NCBI GenBank assembly: GCA_934176955.1
Contig: CAKPOS010000001.1
Location: 62,001-126,000 of the forward strand
DNA length: 64,000 nt
Direction: 5' to 3'
Source: an uncultured Bacilli bacterium
GTDB taxonomy: Bacteria > Bacillota_I > Bacilli_A > RF39 > UBA660
Shown: positions 8,510 to 18,006 of the stretch, piece by piece
Layout of the letters: each line of letters opens with the position of its first letter
Numbering within the stretch: the first letter of the stretch is position 1
The notes under the pieces: generated by a model
Told to the model about the DNA's origin: nothing
Seen by the model: only the letters and a program-made list of their open reading frames with translations
The model's database searches: none
Made by a program: the position numbers and the translations under genes

Positions 8510-9277
8510 GTTACAGGACCCTGTTAATTTTTAGTAATGTATAACAAGTTATTATAGTAAATGTTATTATACTACGTTACAGGACCCTGTTAATTTTTAG
8601 TAATGTATAACAGGAACATGTTGAGTTATATCAACAAGTAAGTTACAGGACCCTGTTAATTTTTAGTAATGTATAACTAAACTAAATGAATTCAAGGGTT
8701 TACAAAGGTTACAGGACCCTGTTAATTTTTAGTAATGTATAACAGCTTGTTTAACTATCTCTTTTGATAATGGTTACAGGACCCTGTTAATTTTTAGTAA
8801 TGTATAACTTAAAATGAACGAAAAAAGAGAAAGAATAGGTTACAGGACCCTGTTAATTTTTAGTAATGTATAACTGTTCACAACGTTTTACAATATACAC
8901 AGCAGTTACAGGACCCTGTTAATTTTTAGTAATGTATAACTAGAAGAAATTTAAAAGATAGGTAATTTACGTTACAGGACCCTGTTAATTTTTAGTAATG
9001 TATAACATGGGGTAAAAGTGGAGAATTTGTAAGCAAGTTACAGGACCCTGTTAATTTTTAGTAATGTATAACCACTTCAATTAAAATTGAAAGAGAGGTA
9101 AAGTTACAGGACCCTGTTAATTTTTAGTAATGTATAACTTTTGATAATATAAGTGATTATTTGTATAAGTTACAGGACCCTGTTAATTTTTAGTAATGTA
9201 TAACTATCACAAATAAGGCTAGTAATGTAAGTAAGTTACAGGACCCTGTTAATTTTTAGTAATTAGTAATGTATAAC
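8510..9277 (+). CRISPR. CRISPR array, 12 repeats and 11 spacers
   Basis: 36-bp repeats starting GTTACAGGACCCTG and ending AGTAATGTATAAC at 8510, 8576, 8642, 8708, 8773, 8839, 8905, 8971, 9037, 9103, 9169 and 9235. Spacers are 30 bp except the fourth, which is 29. The first 11 repeats are identical. The last (9235-9277) is 43 bp because 7 bp near its 3' end are duplicated, which marks the leader-distal end. Transcription on + follows from the leader promoter and from the tracrRNA anti-repeat orientation. No spacer match elsewhere in this window was seen. Confidence 0.98.
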
Positions 9278-10197
9278 ATAATGACAAGATTAATACAAAA
9301 AAACTTAAATTTTAACGAAATATCAAGATGAACTAAAGAAAATGCAAATAACACACCCACCTATATTACCAAAACAAAAGTTAAAACAGAAATAAGTGTA
9401 AACTTAATTTTTAATAGAGAAGGGGAGAGTGAAAAAAATTCAAGTCCCCTATTTTATATAATAAAAAGTAATTATTTATTGTTATCAAAGTTATCAAAAT
9501 ATAAAATATATTTACCTATATAAAATATTCTATAATAAAATAACGTTATTTATTAAATAAAATTAAAATTATTTAATTCATTTAATTTATAATTTTTTGA
9601 ATTTATATTTAATTTTATTTTGAATTATTGTTATTTAAATTCTTTTTAAAAGCTTTAAATTTATCAAAAAAGTTTTATATATAATTAGTTAGATTTTAAA
9701 TAAAAAAATAAACTAAAATTAAAGTTTAGATTTTAAAATTTAATTTGAAATTAAAAAGTTGGATAATTATCCATCTCAAGTTAAATTTTAGAGAAATAAA
9801 AATGGAATCGAAAATCAAAAAGATGAATGATTGTACAACTCAAGTTAAATTTAAGTCAAGTAAAATTTAACTTGAGAATTAAAAAATTGGATAACTATCC
9901 ATCTCAATTTAAATTTTTTTTAATTTAGATCTCTAAATTTAATTTGAGTTGATGAATGATGATGATTTATTCAATTCAAACTTTATTAATTTATGTAATT
10001 ATGTAATAATGTATTAATTAATTGAAAATAATATATAGTAGTTTATAATTTATAAAACTTATATATTGATTAATTCATTCATTATAAACTTTGAAAAAAA
10101 TGTTTAGTATAGCTATAAATTTATCTTAAAAATTCTATTTTTGTTAGTTCCTATAATTTATATTATGTAAACTTCTGTATCTAAAATAGAAAGAAAA
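9278..10197. other. AT-rich non-coding region after the CRISPR array
   Basis: No gene is seen. 9278-9480 holds nothing recognisable. 9480-9730 is extremely AT-rich. 9736-9948 is highly structured (annotated separately as a repeat). 9949-10197 holds more AT-rich sequence with short palindromes but no ORF. Confidence 0.6.
9736..9948. repeat. Six-copy 14-bp motif in mixed orientation with palindromes
   Basis: CTCAAGTTAAATTT occurs exactly at 9775-9788 and 9839-9852, and as exact reverse complement at 9863-9876. Variants are at 9736-9749 (-), 9903-9916 (+) and 9935-9948 (-). Two larger copies (9750-9788 and 9878-9916) each start with AATTAAAAA and contain GGATAATTATCC (9761-9772) or GGATAACTATCC (9889-9900). 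The copies are 128 bp apart. Function unknown: operator cluster, decayed element or DNA structure. Confidence 0.6.
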
Positions 10198-10214
10198 CCC
10201 TTATATTATAAGGG
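10198..10214 (-). terminator. Likely mutS terminator
   Basis: CCCTTAT/ATAAGGG hairpin about 75 bp downstream of the mutS stop; on - it is followed by TTTTC. The T-run is short, so efficiency is uncertain. Confidence 0.5.
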
Positions 10215-10287
10215 CCTATTCCATTATTTTAGTTTCATTTTTAATTCTTAAATCTTAATTCAATATCAGTATTTTTTGTTCATCATT

Positions 10288-12837
10288 TTATTTTAATTTT
10301 TCTTTTAACTCATATAATAAATTTAAAGCTTTTAAAGGGGTTAATTCTAGAACGTTTGTTTGTTTTAAGATTTCTTCAACTTCGCTTTTTTCAGTTATTT
10401 TTTGAGAAATAACATCTAGTGGTAAACTTGTTTGAATAGCAATTTCTTTTTTACTTGGATCGTTATTTTCATAAGCTGCTAATATTTCAGATGCTCTACT
10501 TAACACTTCGTTTGGTAATCCTGCTAATTTAGCAACATTAATTCCATAACTTTTGTCGACACTACCATCTTTTACTTTGTGTAAAAAGATGATATTTTCT
10601 CCATCTTCTGACGCAGATACATGTTTATTTTTTAAGTGCTTTAACTCTTTTTCTAATTTAGTTAATTCATGATAATGCGTTGAAAATAACGTTTTACAAC
10701 CAATTGTATTGTTTACATATTCTAATATTGCTTGTGCTAGACTCATTCCATCATAAGTAGCAGTTCCCCTACCCAATTCATCGAATAAAATCAGACTACT
10801 TTTGGTAGCATTTTTTAAAGCGTGTGTAGCCTCAATCATCTCAACCATGAAAGTAGATTCTCCACTGACTAAGTCATCACTGGCACCTATTCTTGTGAAT
10901 ATTTGGTCGAATATTGGCATTTTTGCTTCTTTTGCAGGGACAAAACATCCTATTTGGGACATAATAGCAATTATTCCTAATTGTCTCATATAAGTACTTT
11001 TTCCAGCCATATTAGGGCCTGTAATTAATAGTGTATATACACCGTTATCCATTACAATATCATTAGGAACATATTCTCCTTTAATTACTCTTTCTACTAC
11101 AGGATGTCTTGATTCTATTAATTTTAAGCTATGATCTAATGTTAAAGTTGGTCTTACATAATTATATCTTTCACTCACTGAGGCAAAGCTTTGTAAAACA
11201 TCTATTTCGCTAATTGTTTTAGCAATTTTTTGTAATTTAGGAATATATTTTTTGATTTTATCTCTAATTTCGATAAATAGTTCATATTCTAAATTAATGA
11301 TTTTTTCTTCTGCACTTAGAATTAAATCTTCTTTTTCTTTTAAAAGAGGAGTAATAAATCTTTCACAATTTGTTAAAGTTTGCTTTCTAATATAACCCAT
11401 ATCCTCTCGAATTAGTCCTAAGTTACTTTTAGATATTTCAATGTAATAACCAAATACTTTATTAAATCCTATTTTTAAATTTTTTATTCCTGTTCTTTCT
11501 TTTTCTTCTAATTCGAATTTGCTGATGAAGTCCTTTCCCCCACTTCTTAATTCTTTTAGTTCATCTAATTCACTGGAGTAACCTTTTTTGATTAAATATC
11601 CTTCTTTTAAGGTAATAGGGGGTTCTTCATAAATGGCTGCTTCTAGGAGGTCATATAAGTCTGATAAGGGGTTGATGTCACTATAAAACTTTATTTCTTT
11701 TAACATTTCTGCAATGATAGGTAATACTTTTAGGGAATTTTTTAATTGAATTAAATCTCTTCCATTGGCATTTCCTAAAGCTATTCTTCCACTTAATCTT
11801 TCTAAGTCATAAATTTCATATAAATTTTTTCTTAAATCTTCTGCTAAGATAAATTCTTCGATTAATTTGCTGACAACTTCATGCCTTTTTTCAATGGGTT
11901 TCTTTTCTTTTAATGGAGCTTCAATCCATTGTTTTAATTTTCGACTTCCCATGGCTGTTTTAGTATTATCCAAAAGCCATAGTAAAGAGTAATTTCTATC
12001 TTTTAAACGAAGACTTTCTGTTAATTCTAGATTTCTTTTGGTATGAATATCCATCTTTAAGAAATTGTCAGTTTCATTAATGATTACTTTTTGTAAGTGA
12101 CCTAAGCTTCTTTTTTGATTGATAACTAAATAATATAGTAAATGTTTAATCGAATTGATATAGCGACTATCGGTAATCCCCTTATAGCAGAATTTATATT
12201 CTTCTGTTTCAAGAATGTTATTTACCAATGTTACAGTTAAGTGATATTGTTCTTTTAGTAAATGAATAATATTAGAATTTACTAATTTGTTAATAATTAC
12301 TTCTCTTAATCCAAAAGATAAGATATCGTTAATTAATTTATCATCATCATGAGGAATGATTTCAGCATATAATTCTCCAGTTGTAATATCTGTATAGACA
12401 ATAGAATAGCAATATTCATAATCATAGATGCTCCCAATATAATTATTTGTTTTTTCATCTAAGCTATTAGAACTAATAATGGTTCCTGAAGAAATCACTT
12501 CTGTAACATCTCTTTTAACAATTCCTTTGGCAGATTTTGGATCTTCTAATTGTTCACAAATAGCCACTTTAAATCCTTGTTTAATTAGTTTATCAACATA
12601 AATATCTACTGCGTGATGAGGAACGCCACACATGGGTACTCTTTCTTCTAAGCCAGCATTTCTTCCTGTTAGTGTTAATTCTAGGGCATGAGAGACGACT
12701 TCAGCATCTTCAAAGAACATTTCATAGAAATCTCCTAAGCGATATAATAAGATTACATCGGGATATTTGTCCTTTAATTCAACATAATGCCTCATCATAG
12801 GGGCTAATTTTGTTCTATCAATTTCACTTATTTTCAT
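10288..12837 (-). CDS. mutS: DNA mismatch repair protein MutS
   Basis: Recognises mismatches as a dimer and, with MutL (here at 40008-41798), starts repair. 849 residues, normal length. The mismatch-recognition motif F37-Y-E39 lies in GDFYEMFF; the connector, core and clamp follow; the ABC ATPase has ITGPNMAGKSTYMRQ near residue 610 and LFDELGRGTATYDG near residue 690. The start has AGGTGA at good spacing. The C-terminus keeps the helix-turn-helix dimer region and the short tail. Single gene between the AT-rich block and tig. Confidence 0.97.
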   Translation of the reverse strand: MKISEIDRTKLAPMMRHYVELKDKYPDVILLYRLGDFYEMFFEDAEVVSHALELTLTGRNAGLEERVPMCGVPHHAVDIYVDKLIKQGFKVAICEQLEDPKSAKGIVKRDVTEVISSGTIISSNSLDEKTNNYIGSIYDYEYCYSIVYTDITTGELYAEIIPHDDDKLINDILSFGLREVIINKLVNSNIIHLLKEQYHLTVTLVNNILETEEYKFCYKGITDSRYINSIKHLLYYLVINQKRSLGHLQKVIINETDNFLKMDIHTKRNLELTESLRLKDRNYSLLWLLDNTKTAMGSRKLKQWIEAPLKEKKPIEKRHEVVSKLIEEFILAEDLRKNLYEIYDLERLSGRIALGNANGRDLIQLKNSLKVLPIIAEMLKEIKFYSDINPLSDLYDLLEAAIYEEPPITLKEGYLIKKGYSSELDELKELRSGGKDFISKFELEEKERTGIKNLKIGFNKVFGYYIEISKSNLGLIREDMGYIRKQTLTNCERFITPLLKEKEDLILSAEEKIINLEYELFIEIRDKIKKYIPKLQKIAKTISEIDVLQSFASVSERYNYVRPTLTLDHSLKLIESRHPVVERVIKGEYVPNDIVMDNGVYTLLITGPNMAGKSTYMRQLGIIAIMSQIGCFVPAKEAKMPIFDQIFTRIGASDDLVSGESTFMVEMIEATHALKNATKSSLILFDELGRGTATYDGMSLAQAILEYVNNTIGCKTLFSTHYHELTKLEKELKHLKNKHVSASEDGENIIFLHKVKDGSVDKSYGINVAKLAGLPNEVLSRASEILAAYENNDPSKKEIAIQTSLPLDVISQKITEKSEVEEILKQTNVLELTPLKALNLLYELKEKLK

Positions 12838-12948
12838 TTTACTTCACCTTTTCTTGCTTAATAAGTATACCAAAAAAAATAGGAATTCGTGATGTTTTTA
12901 ATTTGTTGTTTACAAAAAATACTGATAGAATTCTTTTCTATTGACCAA

Positions 12949-12980
12949 GAAAAAAGCTTGGGATATGATTCCTAAGCTTT
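12949..12980 (-). terminator. tig terminator
   Basis: AAGCTTAGG and CCCAAGCTT pair on - and are followed by TTTTTT, shortly after the tig stop codon at 12988. Confidence 0.8.
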
Positions 12981-12987
12981 TCACCAT

Positions 12988-14220
12988 TTATTTCATTAAA
13001 TCAATTGCTTTTCTTACTTTAATATCATATTTAACAGAGTCTTCTCCACCAAGTGAAGATTTTACATCTTCTTCTGTCATATTGTATTTCTTTGCTAAGT
13101 CTTTGATTTGTTCGTCAGCTTCTTTTTCATCAGCTTCAATTTGTTCTTCCCTGATGATAGCGTTTAATAAGTAACTATTTTTAAGTCTTGTTTCTGCTTC
13201 TTTTTTCATGTGGTCAACAATATCTTCTTTCGTTGTTCCTGCATATTTTAAGTATAATTCTTCTGTAATTCCTTGAGCAGACATATGACTCATGAAATCA
13301 TTGTACATTGCTTCTGCTTCCGCTTCGATGATTTCTTCATCTAATTCGATAGTCATATTACTAACAGCTTTTTCTAATAAAGCATCAACATATTTCTTTT
13401 CTGCTTCTTCTTCTTTTTGTGCTTTGATTTCTTCTTTCATTTTCTTTTCTAAATCTTCTTTAGTTTTTACTTCTTCCATACCTAAATCTTCAAAGAAATT
13501 TTTATCTAATTCTGGTACTTCTTTTGTTTTGATTTCATTTACTTTTACTTTGAATACAACTTCTTTACCTGCTAGAGATTTTTCTTGGTATTCTTCTGGG
13601 AAAGTTAGGGTTAAATCTTTTTCTTCTCCTTTTTTCATTCCAATAATTCCTTCTTCAAATCCAGGAATGAAAGAATGGCTTCCAATTTCTAGAGAATAAT
13701 TTTCTCCTTTTCCTCCGTCGAAAGCAACATCGTCTTTAAATCCTTCAAAGTCGATAACTGCGATATCTCCTTCTTCCACTGTTCCTTCTTCTTTGATAAC
13801 AAGTTCAGTATAATTCTTTAATAATTCATTAATTTTTTGTTGTACTTCTTCTTTTGATACTTTAACATTTTCTTTTTTTACTTCTAGGTTTTTATATTCT
13901 CCTAATGTTACAGTTGGTTCTAAGATGAAAGAGAAATTTACTTCTAATTCATCGTCATTTACTTTTACTACATCAATTTTTGGTTCTAAAATAGGTAAGA
14001 TTTTTCCTTCGGTTAAGATTCTTTTGTATTCTTGATCAATTAAGATATCTGCTGCTTCCATAACAATTTGACCAGGGAAATTTCTTTCAAAGATATTTCT
14101 TGGTGCTTTTCCTTTACGGAATCCATCTACTTTATATTTTGGACTAATTTTTTTGAAAGCTTGATCTTTTGCTTTTTCCCAATCTTCTTTTTGTGCTTTG
14201 TAATTTACTACTTTTTTCAT
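12988..14220 (-). CDS. tig: Trigger factor (ribosome-associated chaperone)
   Basis: Peptidyl-prolyl isomerase/chaperone at the ribosomal exit tunnel. 410 residues. The ribosome-binding signature appears as GFRKGKAPRN (residues about 33-42, a GFRxGKxP match), followed by the FKBP domain (about 150-240: EEGDIAVIDFEGF, IPGFEEGIIGMKKGEEKDL) and the helical C-terminal arms. AGGAGG precedes the ATG. It follows greA by 20 bp, so the two are probably co-transcribed from the greA promoter and end at the hairpin at 12954-12979. Confidence 0.97.
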   Translation of the reverse strand: MKKVVNYKAQKEDWEKAKDQAFKKISPKYKVDGFRKGKAPRNIFERNFPGQIVMEAADILIDQEYKRILTEGKILPILEPKIDVVKVNDDELEVNFSFILEPTVTLGEYKNLEVKKENVKVSKEEVQQKINELLKNYTELVIKEEGTVEEGDIAVIDFEGFKDDVAFDGGKGENYSLEIGSHSFIPGFEEGIIGMKKGEEKDLTLTFPEEYQEKSLAGKEVVFKVKVNEIKTKEVPELDKNFFEDLGMEEVKTKEDLEKKMKEEIKAQKEEEAEKKYVDALLEKAVSNMTIELDEEIIEAEAEAMYNDFMSHMSAQGITEELYLKYAGTTKEDIVDHMKKEAETRLKNSYLLNAIIREEQIEADEKEADEQIKDLAKKYNMTEEDVKSSLGGEDSVKYDIKVRKAIDLMK

Positions 14221-14240
14221 TTTTTCCTCCTAAGTATTTT

Positions 14241-14717
14241 TTATAATATTTCTACTACTTTTACATTGTACGTTCCGTTTGGACTTTCTACAGCACGAAC
14301 ATCTCCTGCTTTAGCATTCATAATTGCTTTAGCAAGTGGAGATTCGTTTGAAATTTTATTATTGGATGGATCAGCTTCTTTTGATCCAACAATCATGTAT
14401 TCTTCTGTATCGTCGTCATCTTCTTCGATATATTCGATTTTTACTGTAGAACCAAGACATACAGCATCTGTTGAATTTTTTTCAATGATGTGTGCGTTTT
14501 CCATTATCTTTTCTAGTTCTTGTATTCTTCCTTCTACTTGTGCTTGTTCATTTCTAGCCGCATCATAATCAGCGTTTTCGGATAAATCTCCTAATGCTCT
14601 TGCTTCTTTTAATGCCTTAATGACAGCGGGTCTTTTGACATTTTTTAAATCATTTAATTCTGTTTCTAATTCTAAAAAACCTTGATCGGTTAAATATACT
14701 TTTTCACTATTTTTCAT
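14241..14717 (-). CDS. greA: Transcription elongation factor GreA
   Basis: Rescues backtracked RNA polymerase by stimulating transcript cleavage. 158 residues, normal length. The N-terminal coiled coil contains the conserved acidic tip (ARALGDLSENADYDAA, D and E residues near 42-47), and the C-terminal FKBP-like domain ends ESPNGTYNVKVVEIL. GAGGAGG lies before the ATG. A strong promoter is at 14745-14773. First gene of a greA-tig unit. Confidence 0.97.
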   Translation of the reverse strand: MKNSEKVYLTDQGFLELETELNDLKNVKRPAVIKALKEARALGDLSENADYDAARNEQAQVEGRIQELEKIMENAHIIEKNSTDAVCLGSTVKIEYIEEDDDDTEEYMIVGSKEADPSNNKISNESPLAKAIMNAKAGDVRAVESPNGTYNVKVVEIL

Positions 14718-14744
14718 TATGTAATCCTCCTCAACTATTTCAAA

Positions 14745-14773
14745 ATTTTACTATAAAATACATCTTTTGTCAA
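14745..14773 (-). promoter_or_regulatory. greA promoter
   Basis: On -, TTGACA (14768-14773) and TAAAAT (14745-14750) are separated by 17 bp, about 28 bp before the greA ATG. Confidence 0.8.
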
Positions 14774-14789
14774 GAAAAAAATAGAGATT

Positions 14790-16178
14790 CTATTCGGTTA
14801 TATCATTGACAATTTTTTTAAAAATATCCCCTCTTTGGTAAGCATTTTTGAACATATCAAAACTAGCGCTTGCAGGGGAAAATAATACGACTTCTCCTTT
14901 TACTGATATGCGATTGGCAACATCAATAGCACTTTCTAAATCATCTAGGACATAGATTTGTAAAGTATTATTTCCTTGTTTCTTTTTTTCTTCCATTACA
15001 GCATCATAAATTTTATCTTTAGTTTGGCCAAATAATACTAATTTAGAAACTTTCTCTAAGATTGGTTTTGCTAATGGAGTATAAGGAATATTTTTGTCAC
15101 TTCCTCCAGCGATTAAGACAATTTTTTCAGAGAAAGCATATAAGCCTCCTAAACATTTGTCTGGTGTTGTGCTAGCAGAATCATTATACCATTTTACTCC
15201 ATTTATCTCTCTTACAAATTCTAGTCTATGTGGTACACTTTTAATTGTTTTTACTAAAGTTTCGATTTTAGTTAAGTCTGGTAAAAATTCTTTGGTGGCA
15301 TTTAAGGCAGCACAAATGTTTAAATAGTTGTGTTTTCCTTTTAACATTAAATTATTAGTATCTATTACTTTTTCTTCATTATAGTAGATTTTATCTTCTT
15401 TTAAATAAAAGCCATCTTTTATTTCTTGATTGCTAAAGAAAGATACTTGACTTTTTGCTTCTTTGGAAAAGTTTTTCACGATTTCATCATCATGATTTAA
15501 AACTAATTTATTGTTTATTCTTTGATTTTTAAAGATATATTTTTTGGCATGAATATATTCTTCATAACTTCCGTGTACATCTAAATGATCAGGAGAAATA
15601 TTGGTAATTACTGCAATATCAGGAGAAACTGGCATTTCCATTAATTGAAAGCTAGATAATTCTAGAACAACAATATCTTCTTTTTTCATGTTTTCAATTT
15701 GATTAAAGAGAGGTGTGCCTATGTTTCCTCCAGTAAAGACATGATAACCTAATTCTTTTAATATATGGGTAATGATAGTTGTTGTTGTTGTTTTTCCTTT
15801 GCTACCCGTGATTCCTATTGTTTTACATGGGGCATAGCGAATGACTTCTTCTATTTCACTAGTAATAATAGCCCCCCTACTTTTTTCTTTTCTTAGGTAA
15901 GGATTATTAGGTAGAAAGCTTGGACTTCTGAAGATGATGTCAAAGTGGTTTAATCTTTCTAAGTATTCTTTGCCTAAAGATGTTTTTAAAATTCCTTTTT
16001 GAATTAACTTTTGAATTTCTTCATTTAAATTTTCTTCTTCTTTTTGGTCAAATAAAGTCAAATCACAGTTCAGTGATACTAATTTTTGAATTAAAGGAAT
16101 ATTGCTGACGCCTGCCCCAATGATGGCAATTTTTTGTTTGGTTAAATTTTTTAAAAATTCTTGGAATGTTTCGTTCAT
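14790..16178 (-). CDS. murD: UDP-N-acetylmuramoyl-alanine--D-glutamate ligase MurD
   Basis: Adds D-Glu to UDP-MurNAc-L-Ala in cytoplasmic peptidoglycan synthesis. 462 residues. N-terminal Rossmann-like UDP-binding domain (IAIIGAGVSNIPLI), ATP P-loop GITGSKGKTTTTTII near residue 125, NISPDHLDVHGSYEEY with the carbamylated-lysine region, and the C-terminal domain with VKWYNDSASTTPD and LIAGGSDKN. All are family hallmarks. Stands alone rather than in a dcw cluster. Confidence 0.96.
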   Translation of the reverse strand: MNETFQEFLKNLTKQKIAIIGAGVSNIPLIQKLVSLNCDLTLFDQKEEENLNEEIQKLIQKGILKTSLGKEYLERLNHFDIIFRSPSFLPNNPYLRKEKSRGAIITSEIEEVIRYAPCKTIGITGSKGKTTTTTIITHILKELGYHVFTGGNIGTPLFNQIENMKKEDIVVLELSSFQLMEMPVSPDIAVITNISPDHLDVHGSYEEYIHAKKYIFKNQRINNKLVLNHDDEIVKNFSKEAKSQVSFFSNQEIKDGFYLKEDKIYYNEEKVIDTNNLMLKGKHNYLNICAALNATKEFLPDLTKIETLVKTIKSVPHRLEFVREINGVKWYNDSASTTPDKCLGGLYAFSEKIVLIAGGSDKNIPYTPLAKPILEKVSKLVLFGQTKDKIYDAVMEEKKKQGNNTLQIYVLDDLESAIDVANRISVKGEVVLFSPASASFDMFKNAYQRGDIFKKIVNDITE

Positions 16179-16212
16179 TTTTGCACTTCCGTTTCTATAA
16201 TACTTAATTTTT

Positions 16213-16536
16213 TTAAACTTTATATATATCTCTTATGATGGAGATAGGGATATATTCATTGTCAATAGTAATTAAATTATTTTGATTTCTAGCCACAATT
16301 CTTTTTTTGATGGTTTCTGTATCTGTAATAATTTCTACATCTGCTTTATAGACAAAATCTTTTTCTTTAAAAATCTGCTCAATTTTTTGATCAATAGAAA
16401 TTGAAGAATACTTATTTTGTCTTAATTCATTATTTTTATGATTTTCCATACTATTATAAACTTTTTGTATACTATTTACGGTTTTATTTATTTTATTGTG
16501 ATACATTTTGGGTAATTCTTTATTCATGTTTTTCAC
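16213..16536 (-). CDS. Hypothetical protein, 107 residues
   Basis: Not recognised. The N-terminal half is polar and helical (Asn/Lys-rich); the C-terminal half (about 55-107) looks beta-rich with VYKADVEIITDTETIKKRIVARN, perhaps a small barrel. No signal peptide or membrane segment. Preceded on - by a plausible AGG site. Lies between the ClpX-like gene and murD on the same strand; the gap of 54 bp allows co-transcription. Confidence 0.6.
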   Translation of the reverse strand: MKNMNKELPKMYHNKINKTVNSIQKVYNSMENHKNNELRQNKYSSISIDQKIEQIFKEKDFVYKADVEIITDTETIKKRIVARNQNNLITIDNEYIPISIIRDIYKV

Positions 16537-16590
16537 CTCATTTCATTTTATGAGGATTTCTATTGAATATACATGAAAAAGAAATATCTG

Positions 16591-18006
16591 CTAGATAATT
16601 TCTTTCTTTTCTAGAATATATCCTTTAGGATTTTCTTGATTCTTTTTCTTTAATGTTAGACTTTTATATGCTGCTGGTTCTTGACTAATTTTAGCAAATG
16701 GTTCAATAAAAAGACTATCTACACAGCCAATTAAAGCTCTTGCTCCTGTATCTTTTTTGATAGCTTCTTTGGCTAAATCTTGATAAACTTCTTCATCAAT
16801 TTGTAATTTTATTTTTAGTTCATTTAAGATTTTTGTTTTAGATTGAATTGTTGTATTATGAGGATTTTTTAAAATTTGAATTAAATTTTTTTCTGTTAAT
16901 GGATTTAGTTCAATGATATTAGGAAGTCTACCAATTAATTCTTTTTTGATTCCATATTGATATAAATCTTCTGTGGTAATTGGTTCTTTCTGTTTTATTA
17001 ATGATTCTTTTTGTTGAAATCCTATTGTTTTTTTCTTTTCTTCTTTCTTTTTCCGTAGTCCAGTGAAAGCTCCTGAAGCAATTACGGTAATGTTTTTAGT
17101 ACTTAAGGTAACATAATTAGGAAATAAAACATCTCCTAAATTAATTCTGTATTCTCCATCTTCTAAAAGTTTTAAGAGTTCATCTTGGATAGATGCTGTT
17201 CCTATTTGGGCATTAGCTTCTATGGTTGTACTAGCTTTTTTATCAATTTCATCTACAAAAATAATTCCTCTACTAGCTTTTGCAATATTATTATTTGCTT
17301 TTTCAATGAGTTGCTTTAAAATATCTTCGATATTTCCTCCTTGATATCCTGATGCTGTTAGTGATGTAGCATCTGTGATTACGGTAGGAACATTCAAACT
17401 TTTAGCAATATTTCTAATAATCTCTGTTTTTCCTACTCCTGTTGGTCCAATCAGTAAAATATTATTTTTTACTTCACTTTTAGAATTTTGCCATAGGATA
17501 GAAATAATATCATCAATTGCTTTATCTTGACCAATGATTTTATCTTTTAGCTTAGTAACTAATTTTTTTGCATCAAATAATTCATTTCTTTTTAAAATTC
17601 TTTTGGCAAGATCAATATCTGGTTCTGTTATACAATAAGAATTAGACGATGTTAAAATATGTAACTCAACATTTTCATAATCTCCAACTTTAGGAATACA
17701 AAATCGATATTTAAAATTTGATGTCGTTTCAAAATAGCTAAGAGCATAGTTTTTAATATATTCTTTGGGATATTTTTTGATTAATTTTTGATCTTCTTTT
17801 GGGATAACAATATTTTGTCGAAGTCCATAACCATAGTTTTGTTCTAAATCTAACATGTAATTATATTTTTTTCCACTTATTGTAATGAATTCTTCTGTTG
17901 TTTCATCTTTTCTTCCAACAACAACATGATGAGGAGTATAAATAAATATTCCATTAGCATTTTTCTTCTTCTTAAAAATAATAGCTACTTCTAAATTAGT
18001 TTTCAT
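16591..18006 (-). CDS. ClpX-type AAA+ ATPase with unusual N-terminal domain
   Basis: 471 residues. Residues 150-470 are clearly a ClpX/HslU-class unfoldase: Walker A IGPTGVGKTE (186-195), GYQGGNIEDILKQL, Walker B GIIFVDEIDKKA (247-258), an IGF loop (KKTIGFQQK) as used by ClpX to dock ClpP, sensor GRLPNIIELNPLTE and TGARAL. The N-terminal 150 residues lack the ClpX zinc-binding domain and instead form an unrecognised domain, so substrate choice should differ. The start overlaps aspS by 11 bp, implying coupling. It may be the organism's divergent ClpX or a second, specialised paralog. Confidence 0.8.
   Translation of the reverse strand: MKTNLEVAIIFKKKKNANGIFIYTPHHVVVGRKDETTEEFITISGKKYNYMLDLEQNYGYGLRQNIVIPKEDQKLIKKYPKEYIKNYALSYFETTSNFKYRFCIPKVGDYENVELHILTSSNSYCITEPDIDLAKRILKRNELFDAKKLVTKLKDKIIGQDKAIDDIISILWQNSKSEVKNNILLIGPTGVGKTEIIRNIAKSLNVPTVITDATSLTASGYQGGNIEDILKQLIEKANNNIAKASRGIIFVDEIDKKASTTIEANAQIGTASIQDELLKLLEDGEYRINLGDVLFPNYVTLSTKNITVIASGAFTGLRKKKEEKKKTIGFQQKESLIKQKEPITTEDLYQYGIKKELIGRLPNIIELNPLTEKNLIQILKNPHNTTIQSKTKILNELKIKLQIDEEVYQDLAKEAIKKDTGARALIGCVDSLFIEPFAKISQEPAAYKSLTLKKKNQENPKGYILEKKEII

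Noticed and set aside
8546..9234. Self-targeting spacers
   Set aside because: No spacer matched other parts of the window on reading; the rest of the genome is not available.
12941..14568. ORFs on + opposite tig and greA
   Set aside because: Ser/Phe-rich antisense shadows of well-conserved genes; no ribosome sites.
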